Positions 17,924 to 26,607 of a stretch of DNA of 64,000 bases are shown here, in pieces. The notes under the pieces were generated by a model that was not told where the DNA came from, made no database searches, and saw nothing but the letters and a program-made list of their open reading frames with translations. Position numbers and translations under genes: made by a program. The DNA is from Longimicrobiales bacterium (GTDB taxonomy: Bacteria; Gemmatimonadota; Gemmatimonadetes; Longimicrobiales; Gaopeijiaceae): assembly GCA_958296005.1 (NCBI GenBank), contig CATQHQ010000001.1, positions 450,134 through 514,133 of the forward strand, given 5' to 3'. Every line of letters begins with the position of its first letter. Positions within the stretch are counted from its first letter, which is position 1.

Positions 17924-19047
17924 GCAGGGCAGTGAAGCGCTTTCACGATCTGGACGCCCTGCGCGCTTTCGCCATGATGCTGGGCGTCCTCCTCCACGCC
18001 GCCTTGTTCCTGTTGCCCGACCCGAAGCCCGACAACGCCGTGCCCGCCTGGCCCGCGTACCACCCGTACGCCCACGACACGCCGCCGGTGGCCAACCCGT
18101 ATTCCTACCTGCTGCTGCTGATTCACGGCTTCAGGATGCCCCTCTTCTTCATGCTCAGCGGCTTCTTCACGGCCATGCTGTGGGGCAAGCGGGGGCCGCG
18201 CGCACTGGCCGTGCACCGGCTGAAGCGCATCGTCGTCCCCTTGGTCGTGGGCATGTTCACGATTGTTCCGATCGTTGCCCTGTTCTACCCCGACAGCCCC
18301 TCCGGCTTCGGCGGGTGGACGACGGCTTGGTCCCGGAATCTCTATCACCTGTGGTTTCTCCTGTACCTGGTGCTGATGGCGGCGGGGTTCCTGGCCTTGG
18401 TGCGGTTGGGCGCGCGGTTCCAGAGCCGTCTCTGGTGGCTGCTCCTCCCGTTGGTGCTGGTTCCCCAGTACACCATGAGAGAGACGTTCGGCGCCGACGT
18501 CCCCTCCGGGTTCCTGCCGATCCCCGACACGTTCCTCTACTATGCCTTGTTCTTCCTGTTCGGCGCCGTCTTTCACGAACGCGACATGACGGTGCGCCGG
18601 CGGTGGACCGCGGCGCTGCCGGTCGCACTCTTGTTGTTCATGCCCGGCGTGGCCTTTGCATACCCCGACCAGATCGACGCGCTGAGCGCATACGTCGGCA
18701 CCGCTTGGTTCCAGATTGTGTCAGCGGGGCTCCAAGTGTCGTTTGCTTGGCTCGCCAGCTTCGGCATGATGGGAGCGTTCCGCTGGGTTGCGGGACGCCA
18801 GCGCTACTGGGTGCGGTACATGTCGGACGCTTCCTACTGGATATATCTGTGGCACCTTCCGCTGATCATCGGAGGACAGATCCTCACGACCGATTGGGGA
18901 ATGGGGCCCCACGCGGCCTTCCTGCTGATCTGCGGAGCCGCCACCGCCGTGCTCCTGGTCACCTACCAGGTCGGCGTGCGCTATACCTTCATCGGCGCCA
19001 CGCTGAACGGCCCCCGCCAGCGACGACGGACACAGGGCGCGGCGTAG
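17917..19047 (+). CDS. Acyltransferase-3 family membrane protein (OpgC-like)
   Basis: Membrane protein of 376 residues with about ten hydrophobic segments. RFHDLDALRAFAMMLGVLLH at the N-terminus with its catalytic-type His, then FRMPLFFMLSGFFTAMLWGK, and YWIYLWHLPLII near the C-terminus are the acyltransferase-3/OpgC signatures. Such enzymes move acetyl, succinyl or other acyl groups across or onto envelope glycans and lipids. The ATG at 17917 lies inside the end of the MpaB-like gene (7-base overlap), the third coupled gene of this set. Confidence 0.8.
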   Translation: MVGRAVKRFHDLDALRAFAMMLGVLLHAALFLLPDPKPDNAVPAWPAYHPYAHDTPPVANPYSYLLLLIHGFRMPLFFMLSGFFTAMLWGKRGPRALAVHRLKRIVVPLVVGMFTIVPIVALFYPDSPSGFGGWTTAWSRNLYHLWFLLYLVLMAAGFLALVRLGARFQSRLWWLLLPLVLVPQYTMRETFGADVPSGFLPIPDTFLYYALFFLFGAVFHERDMTVRRRWTAALPVALLLFMPGVAFAYPDQIDALSAYVGTAWFQIVSAGLQVSFAWLASFGMMGAFRWVAGRQRYWVRYMSDASYWIYLWHLPLIIGGQILTTDWGMGPHAAFLLICGAATAVLLVTYQVGVRYTFIGATLNGPRQRRRTQGAA

Positions 19048-20862
19048 TTACTTCAGCTCCGACCGCACGTACGTCAGATCTCCGAAAGGATCGCCATCGG
19101 CCAGCCGCTGGCGCGCCGTCTGGTCGCCCTTGAGGTGCCAGTCGAACCAAGCCCGCACGTACCAGTCGCGGACGATGTGGGGCAGGTAGGCGTCGGCTGA
19201 GCCCGCGGCGGCCCATCCCAGGAGAGTGTAGGGTTCGCCCGGTGCGGGACGGGGAGCCAGGGCTTCGGCGCCTGTCGGCTTGCGGCGGCGCTGGTGGGGG
19301 GCGGCGCCGAAGAGGAGTTCGCCGCGTTGGAAGGCCGGCCACGACAAGAGGCGCGCGAAGTCGTTCACCATGACGTCGTGGCCCACGTCCCGCACGGTCA
19401 CCAGGACACGGTCGGAGAGGGCGCGCCGCCACGTGCTCAGCGCCACCGGCTGGGGGTTCTCCATGCGATCGGGCGCGGCGCGCTCGGCCTCCAGCGGAAA
19501 CGCCTCCGCCGGGTCGCCGCCGGCTTGGGCCAGAGCGGACTGGAAGATGCCGGAGAAGACCCGCTGCACGAAAGCGTCCTCGTCGCCGATCACGAGCAGC
19601 ATCGGCTTGCGGGCGCCCCCCGGCAGACCGCCGGCAGTCTCTTCTCCCGCCAACATCTCCTCGGGCGTCCAAGTCAGGGGAGGCCCGTTGTTGAAGCCGG
19701 CGGCCGCGGCCACGCCAGGGAGGTGGTTCGCCGCCATCTGGGCCGTCATGGAGCCTAGGGAGTGTCCGGCCACGCCCGCGGGTCCGCCGCCGACCCGGCC
19801 CTCCAGCAAGCCGCAGTGGTCCCTCGCCGCGCTGGTGGCGCCCATCGCCGAAAGCGCCGCGGCGCACTCTTCGCGCTCTTCGCCGAGCAGGCGCACCGTG
19901 TGGAGCACCAAGCCGACGTCGGACACCCGTTGCCGGAAGAGGTTGCGCATCATGGTGGTGGTTCGCTCCACCCCGCCGGGCACGGCCTCCGCCGCGCTCG
20001 GGTCGAAGGCCGCCAGAGACGCGAAGCCGCCGTCCCCCTCGTATCCGAACAGCAGGCGGAAGAAGTAGGGCACCACCTTGAACTCGCCCGAGAGCAGGTC
20101 GGAGGCGCGCCGAAGCTCGCCCGCACCGGCCTGCGCGGCGTAGGGCGAGTCCTCGTCGCGGAAGACCATGGCCGGCGCGCCGTCGGACACGAAGGTGGGG
20201 GCCGCCACGATGTAGCCGTGGGAAGCCAGGAACTCGCCCAGCGAGCCCCACATGCCGTGGTTGCCCCCCAGTCCGTGGGCCAGGAGCACCAGCGGGAACG
20301 TGCCCTGCGCGGGCCATGCGTCCTGCCAGGCGCCTTGCGGCCAGTCGGCCAGCCGCCCGGCCAGCTCCTCCATGGTTGCTTGCCGGGCTGGACCGCCTGC
20401 TTCCGCCAGCGCGCCGCCGTCCGCCGAGTGCACCGCGCCGGGGTCGATCATCGCCGCGGTGGCCCGAAGCGCTATGGCCGGGTCCTGGAAGAAGAAGTCG
20501 TACCGGTTGGCGGGCCGCCCGCTGGTCGCCGGAAAGGGAGACCGGGGACCAGCCAGCCGCCCGCTGGCGCTGTCCGCCGCCGCGGGGTACCAGAGCTGGA
20601 AGACGACCGTGCGAACTTGCCCGCTGGCCTCGATTCGGCGCAGAAGCGCACGGTACTGTGGGCGGCCGTACGCGGCGTTCCACGGGTCGAAGCGTTGCCG
20701 GTTGTCCACGGCGAACCCGGTGGCGACACCGACGGCATAGTCGCCGTACTCGGTGCTGGGCGGAAGCTGTGGGAGCTGCTGGGCGGCGAGGGCCGCGGAC
20801 GAAGCGGCAAGGGCCGCCAGCGGGACGAGGAGGCGGGTCACGCGGACGGCCCCAGACGGCAT
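19048..20862 (-). CDS. Secreted alpha/beta-hydrolase (PAF-acetylhydrolase/dienelactone hydrolase-like)
   Basis: A 604-residue precursor with a signal peptide ending near ALAAQQ. The catalytic triad can be placed: nucleophile Ser in AGHSLGSM (near 365), Asp in VIGDEDAF (near 425) and His in VRDVGHDVM (near 494). The oxyanion-side HGLGGNHGMWG near 195 supports the alpha/beta-hydrolase fold. About 100 extra residues follow the His. The architecture resembles secreted esterases related to platelet-activating-factor acetylhydrolase; substrate unknown. It converges tail-to-tail with the acyltransferase with no gap and sits 9 bases downstream of the metalloprotease, so it may share that transcript. 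Confidence 0.75.
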   Translation of the reverse strand: MPSGAVRVTRLLVPLAALAASSAALAAQQLPQLPPSTEYGDYAVGVATGFAVDNRQRFDPWNAAYGRPQYRALLRRIEASGQVRTVVFQLWYPAAADSASGRLAGPRSPFPATSGRPANRYDFFFQDPAIALRATAAMIDPGAVHSADGGALAEAGGPARQATMEELAGRLADWPQGAWQDAWPAQGTFPLVLLAHGLGGNHGMWGSLGEFLASHGYIVAAPTFVSDGAPAMVFRDEDSPYAAQAGAGELRRASDLLSGEFKVVPYFFRLLFGYEGDGGFASLAAFDPSAAEAVPGGVERTTTMMRNLFRQRVSDVGLVLHTVRLLGEEREECAAALSAMGATSAARDHCGLLEGRVGGGPAGVAGHSLGSMTAQMAANHLPGVAAAAGFNNGPPLTWTPEEMLAGEETAGGLPGGARKPMLLVIGDEDAFVQRVFSGIFQSALAQAGGDPAEAFPLEAERAAPDRMENPQPVALSTWRRALSDRVLVTVRDVGHDVMVNDFARLLSWPAFQRGELLFGAAPHQRRRKPTGAEALAPRPAPGEPYTLLGWAAAGSADAYLPHIVRDWYVRAWFDWHLKGDQTARQRLADGDPFGDLTYVRSELK

Positions 20863-20871
20863 CTCGGCACC

Positions 20872-23448
20872 TTAGTTGCTGCCCCCGATCGGGTCGCCGG
20901 ACGGCAGCGGCAGCGCCTGCTCCGGAACAGTGTTCTCGATCCGGGCCTGCCAGCGGCGGATGTCGGCGTGGACGAGGCGTTCGTGAGGCGACTTCTCCAG
21001 TCGGTCGCCCGCGACCCGCCCGCCGATGCGTCCGGCCAAGCGACCGAGCCCCGAGCTCCCCTCCGTGAGTCCCTCCAGCTGCCCGGCCAGTCGGTCGAGC
21101 CGGTCCGACAGCACGGCGCGCACCTCCGGCGCCGACGCGTCGCTGCTCGCGCGTTGCATCATCCGGTCCACCACCGCGCGCTGAACCGCGTGCAGCACCT
21201 GCAACTCGTACTCGTCGTCCGGCTTGTCGGCGTCCCACGTGGCTTCGATCAGCCGGTCCGTCACTTCCTCCAGGTTCGGGTAGTCCTCGTGCATGGCGCC
21301 GTAGGCGACCAGTCGCGCCATCCGCGCTGGGTGCAGGATCTCGCCGACGGAGAAGTCCGCCGAAGCCGCCGCAGCGGCGATGGGGTCGAAGAGCATCCCG
21401 GTGCGGCCGGGGAACGTCTCGCCTTCCTGATGACGGTAGGCCGGAGGCGGAATGCTGTTCACCAGGTCCCTGGGCAGCGCGAGGAAATCCACGTCCAGGG
21501 TGGAGAGGATCGTTTCGAGGGCTCGGCGCTGTTCGTCGCCGTCCACGATCTCCACGGCGACCTGGCCGTCGCCCCTCAGGGCGTAGCGGTAGTTGGCGCC
21601 GCCCAGGCTCTGGGCCGCCGAGCGAAGCTGGAAGCGGTGGTGCATGTACAGCGGCAGAAGAACGTACTCGAGGTCGGAGAGGGGCCGGCCCGCCCGGATC
21701 ATATCGTTGCCGAAGCGTTCCATGCCGATCTCGCGGACCCGAAGCTCGTGCTCCAGGTGGTCCACCAGGTTGGCGCCGTTGTCCCACACGCTGGCGAACT
21801 GATGGGCCGCGCCGATGAAGTTGTTGTTGTTGTGGGCCATGAACTCGAAGCCGTCGCGGATCCCCTGCATGACGATCTCTTCCAGAGCCGCGGCCTCATC
21901 GGTGCCCTCGGGGAACTCCCGGTACAGCCAGTTGACCGACAACTTGTCATACTCGCCGATCCGCTGCACGTAGGCGTTGGAGAGGTCTAGCTCGCCGCCT
22001 GTGATCTCCACGAGCGGGGCGGGGTAGTCCATCACGCTCTCGCGCCCGTAGGTGCTCGCCAGGTAGTTGTGCGGGAAGCCCAGCGTGTGGCCGACTTCAT
22101 GGGCCGACAGTTGGCGCACCCGGTCGAGGGCCATCTCCACCGCGTCGGCGCTGTTCGCCGCCTGGGCCAAGTACTCGAAGACGGGCGCCGCGGCCATGCA
22201 GGCGTCGTCGCCGTCGGGCGAAACGCCGCCGCCGGGGAACGGCGCAGTCATGCCTTGGGCCAGCAGGTAGTCCTGACGGAGCCGCAGGCTGCCCAAGTTC
22301 ACCACGCCCCGAACGATCTCGCCCGTGCGCGGATCGGTGACCGTGTTGCCGTAGGAGTAGCCCCGGGTCCGGCGGTGGGTCCAGTGGATCATGTTGTAGC
22401 GGATGTCCTGCGGGTCCACCCCCTCGGGGAGAACCTCGACCTGGTAGGCGTTCACGAACCCGGCGGCCTCGAAGGCCTCCGCCCACCAGCGCGCGCCCTC
22501 GACCAGCGCGCTTCGCACCGGCTCGGGCGTCCCTGGGTCCACGTAGTAGACGATCGGCTCCACGGGCTCCGACGGTGCCGGACCGGGGTTGCGCTTCTGG
22601 AGCCGGTGGCGGGCGGCCAAGCGAACCCGCAGGTCCTGGTCGATCGGCGTCGCGTAGTCGTGGATCGTGGGGCCGTTGACGCCGACGCGGGGGTCGGCGA
22701 TGCGGATCTTGTAGCCGTCGTCGGGGAGGCGGATGAACGAATGGTGCTCGCGCAGCGTCACGGCTCGCGGGTTGACGGCGACGCCCCGGACCAAGCCGCC
22801 CGGGTTGTTGCTGGTCAGGGTGAGGAGCGCTTCGACCTCGGTGTTCTCCGGGAACGACCGGGTGGCGGGCATGTGAATCGCCGAACGCGACTTGTCGAGC
22901 TGGAAGGTGCCCTGGCCGCGCTGGGCGATCTGGGCGGCTGCGCCCCGAGCGTCGCGGACAAAGAACGGCGTCGCGTCCACGAGCACCCGTCCGTCCGTCT
23001 CGGCCACCACGTCGAAGCCCCAGTAGACCGAAGGCGCGAAGGCGTCGCGGACGGCCTGCACCTCGGTCGGGTTGTCGCTGTTCGCCCGGAACCGGTAGTT
23101 GGGCTCCATGAGCAGGACGCGCGGCCCCACCCGCTTGGCCTCCAGCACGTGCGTGCCCCGGAGCTGCCCCCGATCGATGCCGACCGGGTTGGACCCCAGC
23201 CCCGATCCCATCGACACTTGGTAGAGGAACTCGCCTGCGCCCGGGTCGATCTCCCAGTAGAGGACGCCGGTCGCGTCGTCCCAGTAGAGGTTGAAGAAGC
23301 CCTCGACGGCGTCGGTGCCCTCGGTCTTCTCGGCGATGGAGGGCAGGGCGTCCTGCGCAGCCAGGGGCGCGCCGAGGAAGGCGACGGCTGCGGCAACGGC
23401 GGCGAAGGCCGTACCCTGAAGTCGGCGGGAGAAGCGCGTCTTGGACAT
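20872..23448 (-). CDS. Secreted zinc metalloprotease, DUF5117/DUF4953-like
   Basis: An 858-residue exported protease. The start at 23448 gives a signal peptide ending at PLAAQDALPS. A DUF5117-like beta domain follows (with RGTHVLEAKRVGPRVLLMEPN near 95), then the metzincin zinc site HEVGHTLGFPHN near residues 449-460, whose three histidines bind zinc and whose Glu is catalytic. The DUF4953-like region spans the site and the C-terminal helices. Such proteins are common in Bacteroidota and Gemmatimonadota. GAGGT lies upstream of the ATG. It is divergent from mutY across 132 bases. Confidence 0.88.
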   Translation of the reverse strand: MSKTRFSRRLQGTAFAAVAAAVAFLGAPLAAQDALPSIAEKTEGTDAVEGFFNLYWDDATGVLYWEIDPGAGEFLYQVSMGSGLGSNPVGIDRGQLRGTHVLEAKRVGPRVLLMEPNYRFRANSDNPTEVQAVRDAFAPSVYWGFDVVAETDGRVLVDATPFFVRDARGAAAQIAQRGQGTFQLDKSRSAIHMPATRSFPENTEVEALLTLTSNNPGGLVRGVAVNPRAVTLREHHSFIRLPDDGYKIRIADPRVGVNGPTIHDYATPIDQDLRVRLAARHRLQKRNPGPAPSEPVEPIVYYVDPGTPEPVRSALVEGARWWAEAFEAAGFVNAYQVEVLPEGVDPQDIRYNMIHWTHRRTRGYSYGNTVTDPRTGEIVRGVVNLGSLRLRQDYLLAQGMTAPFPGGGVSPDGDDACMAAAPVFEYLAQAANSADAVEMALDRVRQLSAHEVGHTLGFPHNYLASTYGRESVMDYPAPLVEITGGELDLSNAYVQRIGEYDKLSVNWLYREFPEGTDEAAALEEIVMQGIRDGFEFMAHNNNNFIGAAHQFASVWDNGANLVDHLEHELRVREIGMERFGNDMIRAGRPLSDLEYVLLPLYMHHRFQLRSAAQSLGGANYRYALRGDGQVAVEIVDGDEQRRALETILSTLDVDFLALPRDLVNSIPPPAYRHQEGETFPGRTGMLFDPIAAAAASADFSVGEILHPARMARLVAYGAMHEDYPNLEEVTDRLIEATWDADKPDDEYELQVLHAVQRAVVDRMMQRASSDASAPEVRAVLSDRLDRLAGQLEGLTEGSSGLGRLAGRIGGRVAGDRLEKSPHERLVHADIRRWQARIENTVPEQALPLPSGDPIGGSN

Positions 23449-23580
23449 GGAGGTACCTCGTGTGGTCTTGGCGGCGACGGTTCGGATCGGAAGGCGACGA
23501 ACCGGATGCGGAATAGTGGAACCGGGAAACACCGAGGGCAAGGACGGCGAGAGGGCCGAGGACGCCCCGCGACAACAGCG

Positions 23581-24696
23581 ATGACCCGGCCCGAGGCCTT
23601 TCGGCGCGCCCTCCTGCGCCACTTCGACGAGACGCGGCGCGACCTGCCCTGGCGTACGGCGCGCACGCCCTACCGGGTACTGGTGTCGGAGTTCATGCTG
23701 CAGCAGACCCGGGCCCAGACGGCGGCGCCCTACTACGCCCGCTGGCTGCGGCGCTTTCCGGGGTGGAGTGCGCTGGCCGACGCCTCCCGAGACGACGTCT
23801 TGCTGGCGTGGAAGGGGCTGGGCTACTACGCCCGAGCGGCCAACCTTCACCGGACAGCCGTCGTAGTCCGGGAACGCCACGGCGGGTGCCTCCCCCGCGA
23901 CCCGAGCGTGCTCAAGACCTTGCCCGGCGTGGGCGAGTACACCGCAGGGGCGGTGGCCAGCATCGCGTTCGGCGCGTGCGTGCCGGCGGTGGACGGCAAC
24001 GTGCGGCGAGTCCTGTCGCGCTTGATGGACGCGCCACGTCCGTCCCCGTCGGAGCTCCGCGTGGAGGCTGCCCGCCTGCTGGACCCGAAGCGTCCCGGCG
24101 ACTTCAACGAGGCCCTGATGGAGCTGGGCGCCACCGTGTGCACGCCGAGATCGCCTCGGTGCGGCGTCTGTCCCGTCGCCGACTGCTGCCGGGCCCTTGC
24201 GGCGGGCACCGTGGCGGAGCGGCCGGCCTTGCGTCCCAAGCGGCCGGTTCGGCATGTGGCGTATGCCGTGGCCGTTGCTGTGGACGGGCAGGGCCGGACG
24301 CTGGTCGTGCGTCGCCCGGAGAAGGGGCTGTTGGCGGGGATGTGGGAGTTTCCGTCGGCTGAGATTGCTGATAGCGGCTCGGGAGGCGCGATTGAGGCGG
24401 CGGCGAGGGCGCGGCTTGCTGGGCTGGGGGTGGGGGGAGAGGGGGCGATGTCCGGCCGGCGGTGTCGGCCTTCTGTTCGCTTGGTGCCAGTTCGCCATGC
24501 CTTCACGCATATGCAGGCTACGTACCATCCTGTGGTCTTGCCGTGCACGACCCGAAACTTGGCCGCCGTTGCCAAGTCGGGATTGGTGGTGCGTGTGGAC
24601 GAGTTGGCCGGGCTGGCCCTTCCTGTGGCGCAACAGAAGATCGGTGAGCAGTTGGCGACGATGCTCGCGGGGGGCGGTGGGGAGGGCTCCGTCTGA
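23581..24696 (+). CDS. mutY: A/G-specific adenine DNA glycosylase
   Basis: Base-excision repair enzyme of 371 residues that removes adenine paired with 8-oxoguanine. Seen: catalytic-side LPWRTARTPYRVLVSEFMLQ, helix-hairpin-helix LPGVGEYTAGAVAS, catalytic Asp in AVDGNVRRV (near 138), the 4Fe-4S motif C-x6-C-x2-C-x5-C at about 187-203, and a C-terminal NUDIX-like domain (VRRPEKGLLAGMWEFPS). The last residues (ATMLAGGGGEGSV) run straight into the relic that follows, so the original 3' end may have been altered when the island inserted. Confidence 0.92.
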   Translation: MTRPEAFRRALLRHFDETRRDLPWRTARTPYRVLVSEFMLQQTRAQTAAPYYARWLRRFPGWSALADASRDDVLLAWKGLGYYARAANLHRTAVVVRERHGGCLPRDPSVLKTLPGVGEYTAGAVASIAFGACVPAVDGNVRRVLSRLMDAPRPSPSELRVEAARLLDPKRPGDFNEALMELGATVCTPRSPRCGVCPVADCCRALAAGTVAERPALRPKRPVRHVAYAVAVAVDGQGRTLVVRRPEKGLLAGMWEFPSAEIADSGSGGAIEAAARARLAGLGVGGEGAMSGRRCRPSVRLVPVRHAFTHMQATYHPVVLPCTTRNLAAVAKSGLVVRVDELAGLALPVAQQKIGEQLATMLAGGGGEGSV

Positions 24697-25031
24697 CCCC
24701 TGATTGGCGTTGGGACGCTGCTCGGGGAACCGACTACGCCCGCCGCCAAGCACTCGTGGAGACCGACGTCCTAGCGGCGATGGCCCTCGGTCCTACCTTG
24801 GATGAGCTTCTGACCATCTATCGAGTCCAGTTCCCCGTCATGCGCCAATACGAAACCGACACGTGGTACGACGCCAACGGCCGCATCGTCTTCATGCCTT
24901 CAAAGGGCCTGCCCGGCGTGCCCGGTGGCTGCATTGAGCGTACCGTCAAGTACCAGGTGCCGCTTTCGCGGGCGGACAGGGAGAGCGACTACGAGGACGC
25001 GTGGGCTTCTTTCGAGGCGAGAAGGAGATGA
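24697..25031 (+). pseudogene. C-terminal relic of an Eco57I-type DNA methyltransferase
   Basis: The frame ending at 25031 encodes DYARRQALVETDVLAAMALG and YETDTWYDANGRIVF, nearly identical to the last about 170 residues of the large methyltransferase at 53475-58472 (DYARRQALVEIDVLAAMALG, YEADTWYDATGRIVF). Homology can be followed upstream to within a few bases of the mutY stop, and about 45 residues are missing inside it (between LPGV and the PGG...RTV.Y block). The catalytic parts are absent, so this is a fragment, although a GTG at 24756 could still start a 91-residue peptide. Its TGA overlaps the exonuclease ATG, which shows the parental methyltransferase was coupled to that exonuclease. 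Confidence 0.8.
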
Positions 25032-26425
25032 CCGCGGTGGACGGAATCGACTTCGTCGCAGTTGACGTTGAGACCGCGAATTACTGGCGAGGCAGCATCT
25101 GTCAGATCGGTGTCGTCACGGTTCGGAACGGACGCGTCTCCGAGATGTTCGAGACGCTAGTGGATCCTGAAGTGCCATTCGATCCCTATCATACGGCGAT
25201 CCATGGGATTTCCGAGGCTGACGTGGCAGATGCGCCACGGCTACCAGCGGTGATGCCCAAGGTACGAGAGCTGCTGGCAGATCGGATTGTGGCCTCGCAC
25301 ACATCCTTCGATAAATCGGCCTTCGGACAAGCACTGGCTTCCTACGACGAGCCGCCCCTCGAGGCATTCTGGTTGGACACAGCTTGCGTAGCCCGACGGG
25401 CTTGGAAAGACGAAGATGGGTACGGACTGACGGTGGTGGCCGAGCGTCTTGGCATCGACGTCCGGCACCACCACGCCGCGTTGGCCGACGCTCGCATGTG
25501 TGCGGAAGTGCTGTTGGCGGCCGTTGAGGAAAAGCAACGCTCCCCGGAGGGCTGGTTACGGCGTGTGGCGAAGCCGATTCGCCCCCGTGCGTCTGCCGCC
25601 GACCATAGGCCTGCCGCCGACCATAGGCGCGTTGGCGATGTGGACGGAGAGTATCATGGCGAGAGCATCTGCTTCACTGGGCGACTCCCGATGACGCGCC
25701 AAGAGGCCGCCGACATGGCTTCGGCTGTCGGCTTCGACGTCCATGCCAACGTGACAAAGAAAACAACGTTCCTGGTGGTGGGAATGCTGCATTCTGCTTG
25801 CATCGTGGGGAAGAAGAGCCGCAAGCAACGCATCGCCGAAAAGTGGGCCACGAAGGGCACAGGCATTCAGGTGATCACGGGCGCCGACTTTCTAGCCATG
25901 ATCCCTGGAGAATACGAAATGCCCACGCCGTCTCCGGTGCCGGACAGCACCTACAATCGTGCTACTGAAGACCCGATGTTCTACCGTCGCGCGGTGGTCG
26001 ATGACATCGTGGACTCGGCGACGGCCGAGGACCTACAAGATGTCTGGACGGAAGGACATTGGGAGGTTGAGCTGGCGGTGGACTTCTCCGGGGAAGCGCC
26101 CGGGCCTGACCCGTGGGAGCTTGCTTGGTCCGAGGAGCACGACATACCGCTAATGGGCATGACGATGCTGTGCGCGTGGGCGCTGAAGGCCCTCGTTGTG
26201 CTGCATGAGCGGGGGCAAACGCCGGCCACCAGCGCCGAAGTGTCCGCCTGCGCCGAAGATGTTGCCAAGCCAGGCTGGGGTCCGAGCATGGAGACGTCTT
26301 CTTTTACGGCCCGGCTGAAAGTCGTCGAGAATGAAGGGTTGGCAACGGCGGAGAAGCGAAGCGGAAAGCTCTACTGGACCCCCACGTCCAAGGCGCTTGA
26401 AGCCATGGACGGATCAGGTCCATGA
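25028..26425 (+). CDS. DEDDh 3'-5' exonuclease with BRCT domain and C-terminal unknown domain
   Basis: A 465-residue protein. Residues 1-165 are a DnaQ/epsilon-type exonuclease: DVETAN (Exo I), the Asp in ASHTSFDKSAF (Exo II) and HHAALADARMC (Exo III, with His) give the four acidic residues plus His. A short imperfect repeat (SAADHRPAADHRR) links to a BRCT-like domain (about 205-290; GESICFTGRLPMTRQEAADM and TTFLVVG), as in bacterial proteins that join DnaQ and BRCT. The last about 130 residues look like a small helical domain ending in a winged-helix-like stretch. GAAGGAG precedes the ATG by four bases, and the start overlaps the methyltransferase relic. Confidence 0.8.
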   Translation: MTAVDGIDFVAVDVETANYWRGSICQIGVVTVRNGRVSEMFETLVDPEVPFDPYHTAIHGISEADVADAPRLPAVMPKVRELLADRIVASHTSFDKSAFGQALASYDEPPLEAFWLDTACVARRAWKDEDGYGLTVVAERLGIDVRHHHAALADARMCAEVLLAAVEEKQRSPEGWLRRVAKPIRPRASAADHRPAADHRRVGDVDGEYHGESICFTGRLPMTRQEAADMASAVGFDVHANVTKKTTFLVVGMLHSACIVGKKSRKQRIAEKWATKGTGIQVITGADFLAMIPGEYEMPTPSPVPDSTYNRATEDPMFYRRAVVDDIVDSATAEDLQDVWTEGHWEVELAVDFSGEAPGPDPWELAWSEEHDIPLMGMTMLCAWALKALVVLHERGQTPATSAEVSACAEDVAKPGWGPSMETSSFTARLKVVENEGLATAEKRSGKLYWTPTSKALEAMDGSGP

Positions 26426-26507
26426 CGCGTTACGTGGAAGCGCCATTGTTTGACGACCGTGTCGCACGAGAGAGGCGTCACCGCCGCGACGGGCCAGCTT
26501 ATACGGC

Positions 26508-26555
26508 TGTCGCGCCAAAGTAGAAATGTCCGGTCTTACCAAAGTAGAAATGTCC
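26508..26555 (+). repeat. Left IS terminus with two direct copies of the inner repeat
   Basis: CCAAAGTAGAAATGTCC occurs at 26515-26531 and again at 26539-26555, a 24-base period. The outer copy is preceded by TGTCGCG, which pairs with TTTGACA of the other end. Confidence 0.9.
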
Positions 26556-26607
26556 TCTTTCGGCTCATGTTCGGTCGGAGGCCGAACACGATCCGGGAGA
26601 GGAGCGA

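Noticed and set aside
24756..25031. A genuine small 91-residue gene
   Set aside because: Homology continues upstream of the GTG and matches only the tail of a methyltransferase, so a relic is the better reading.
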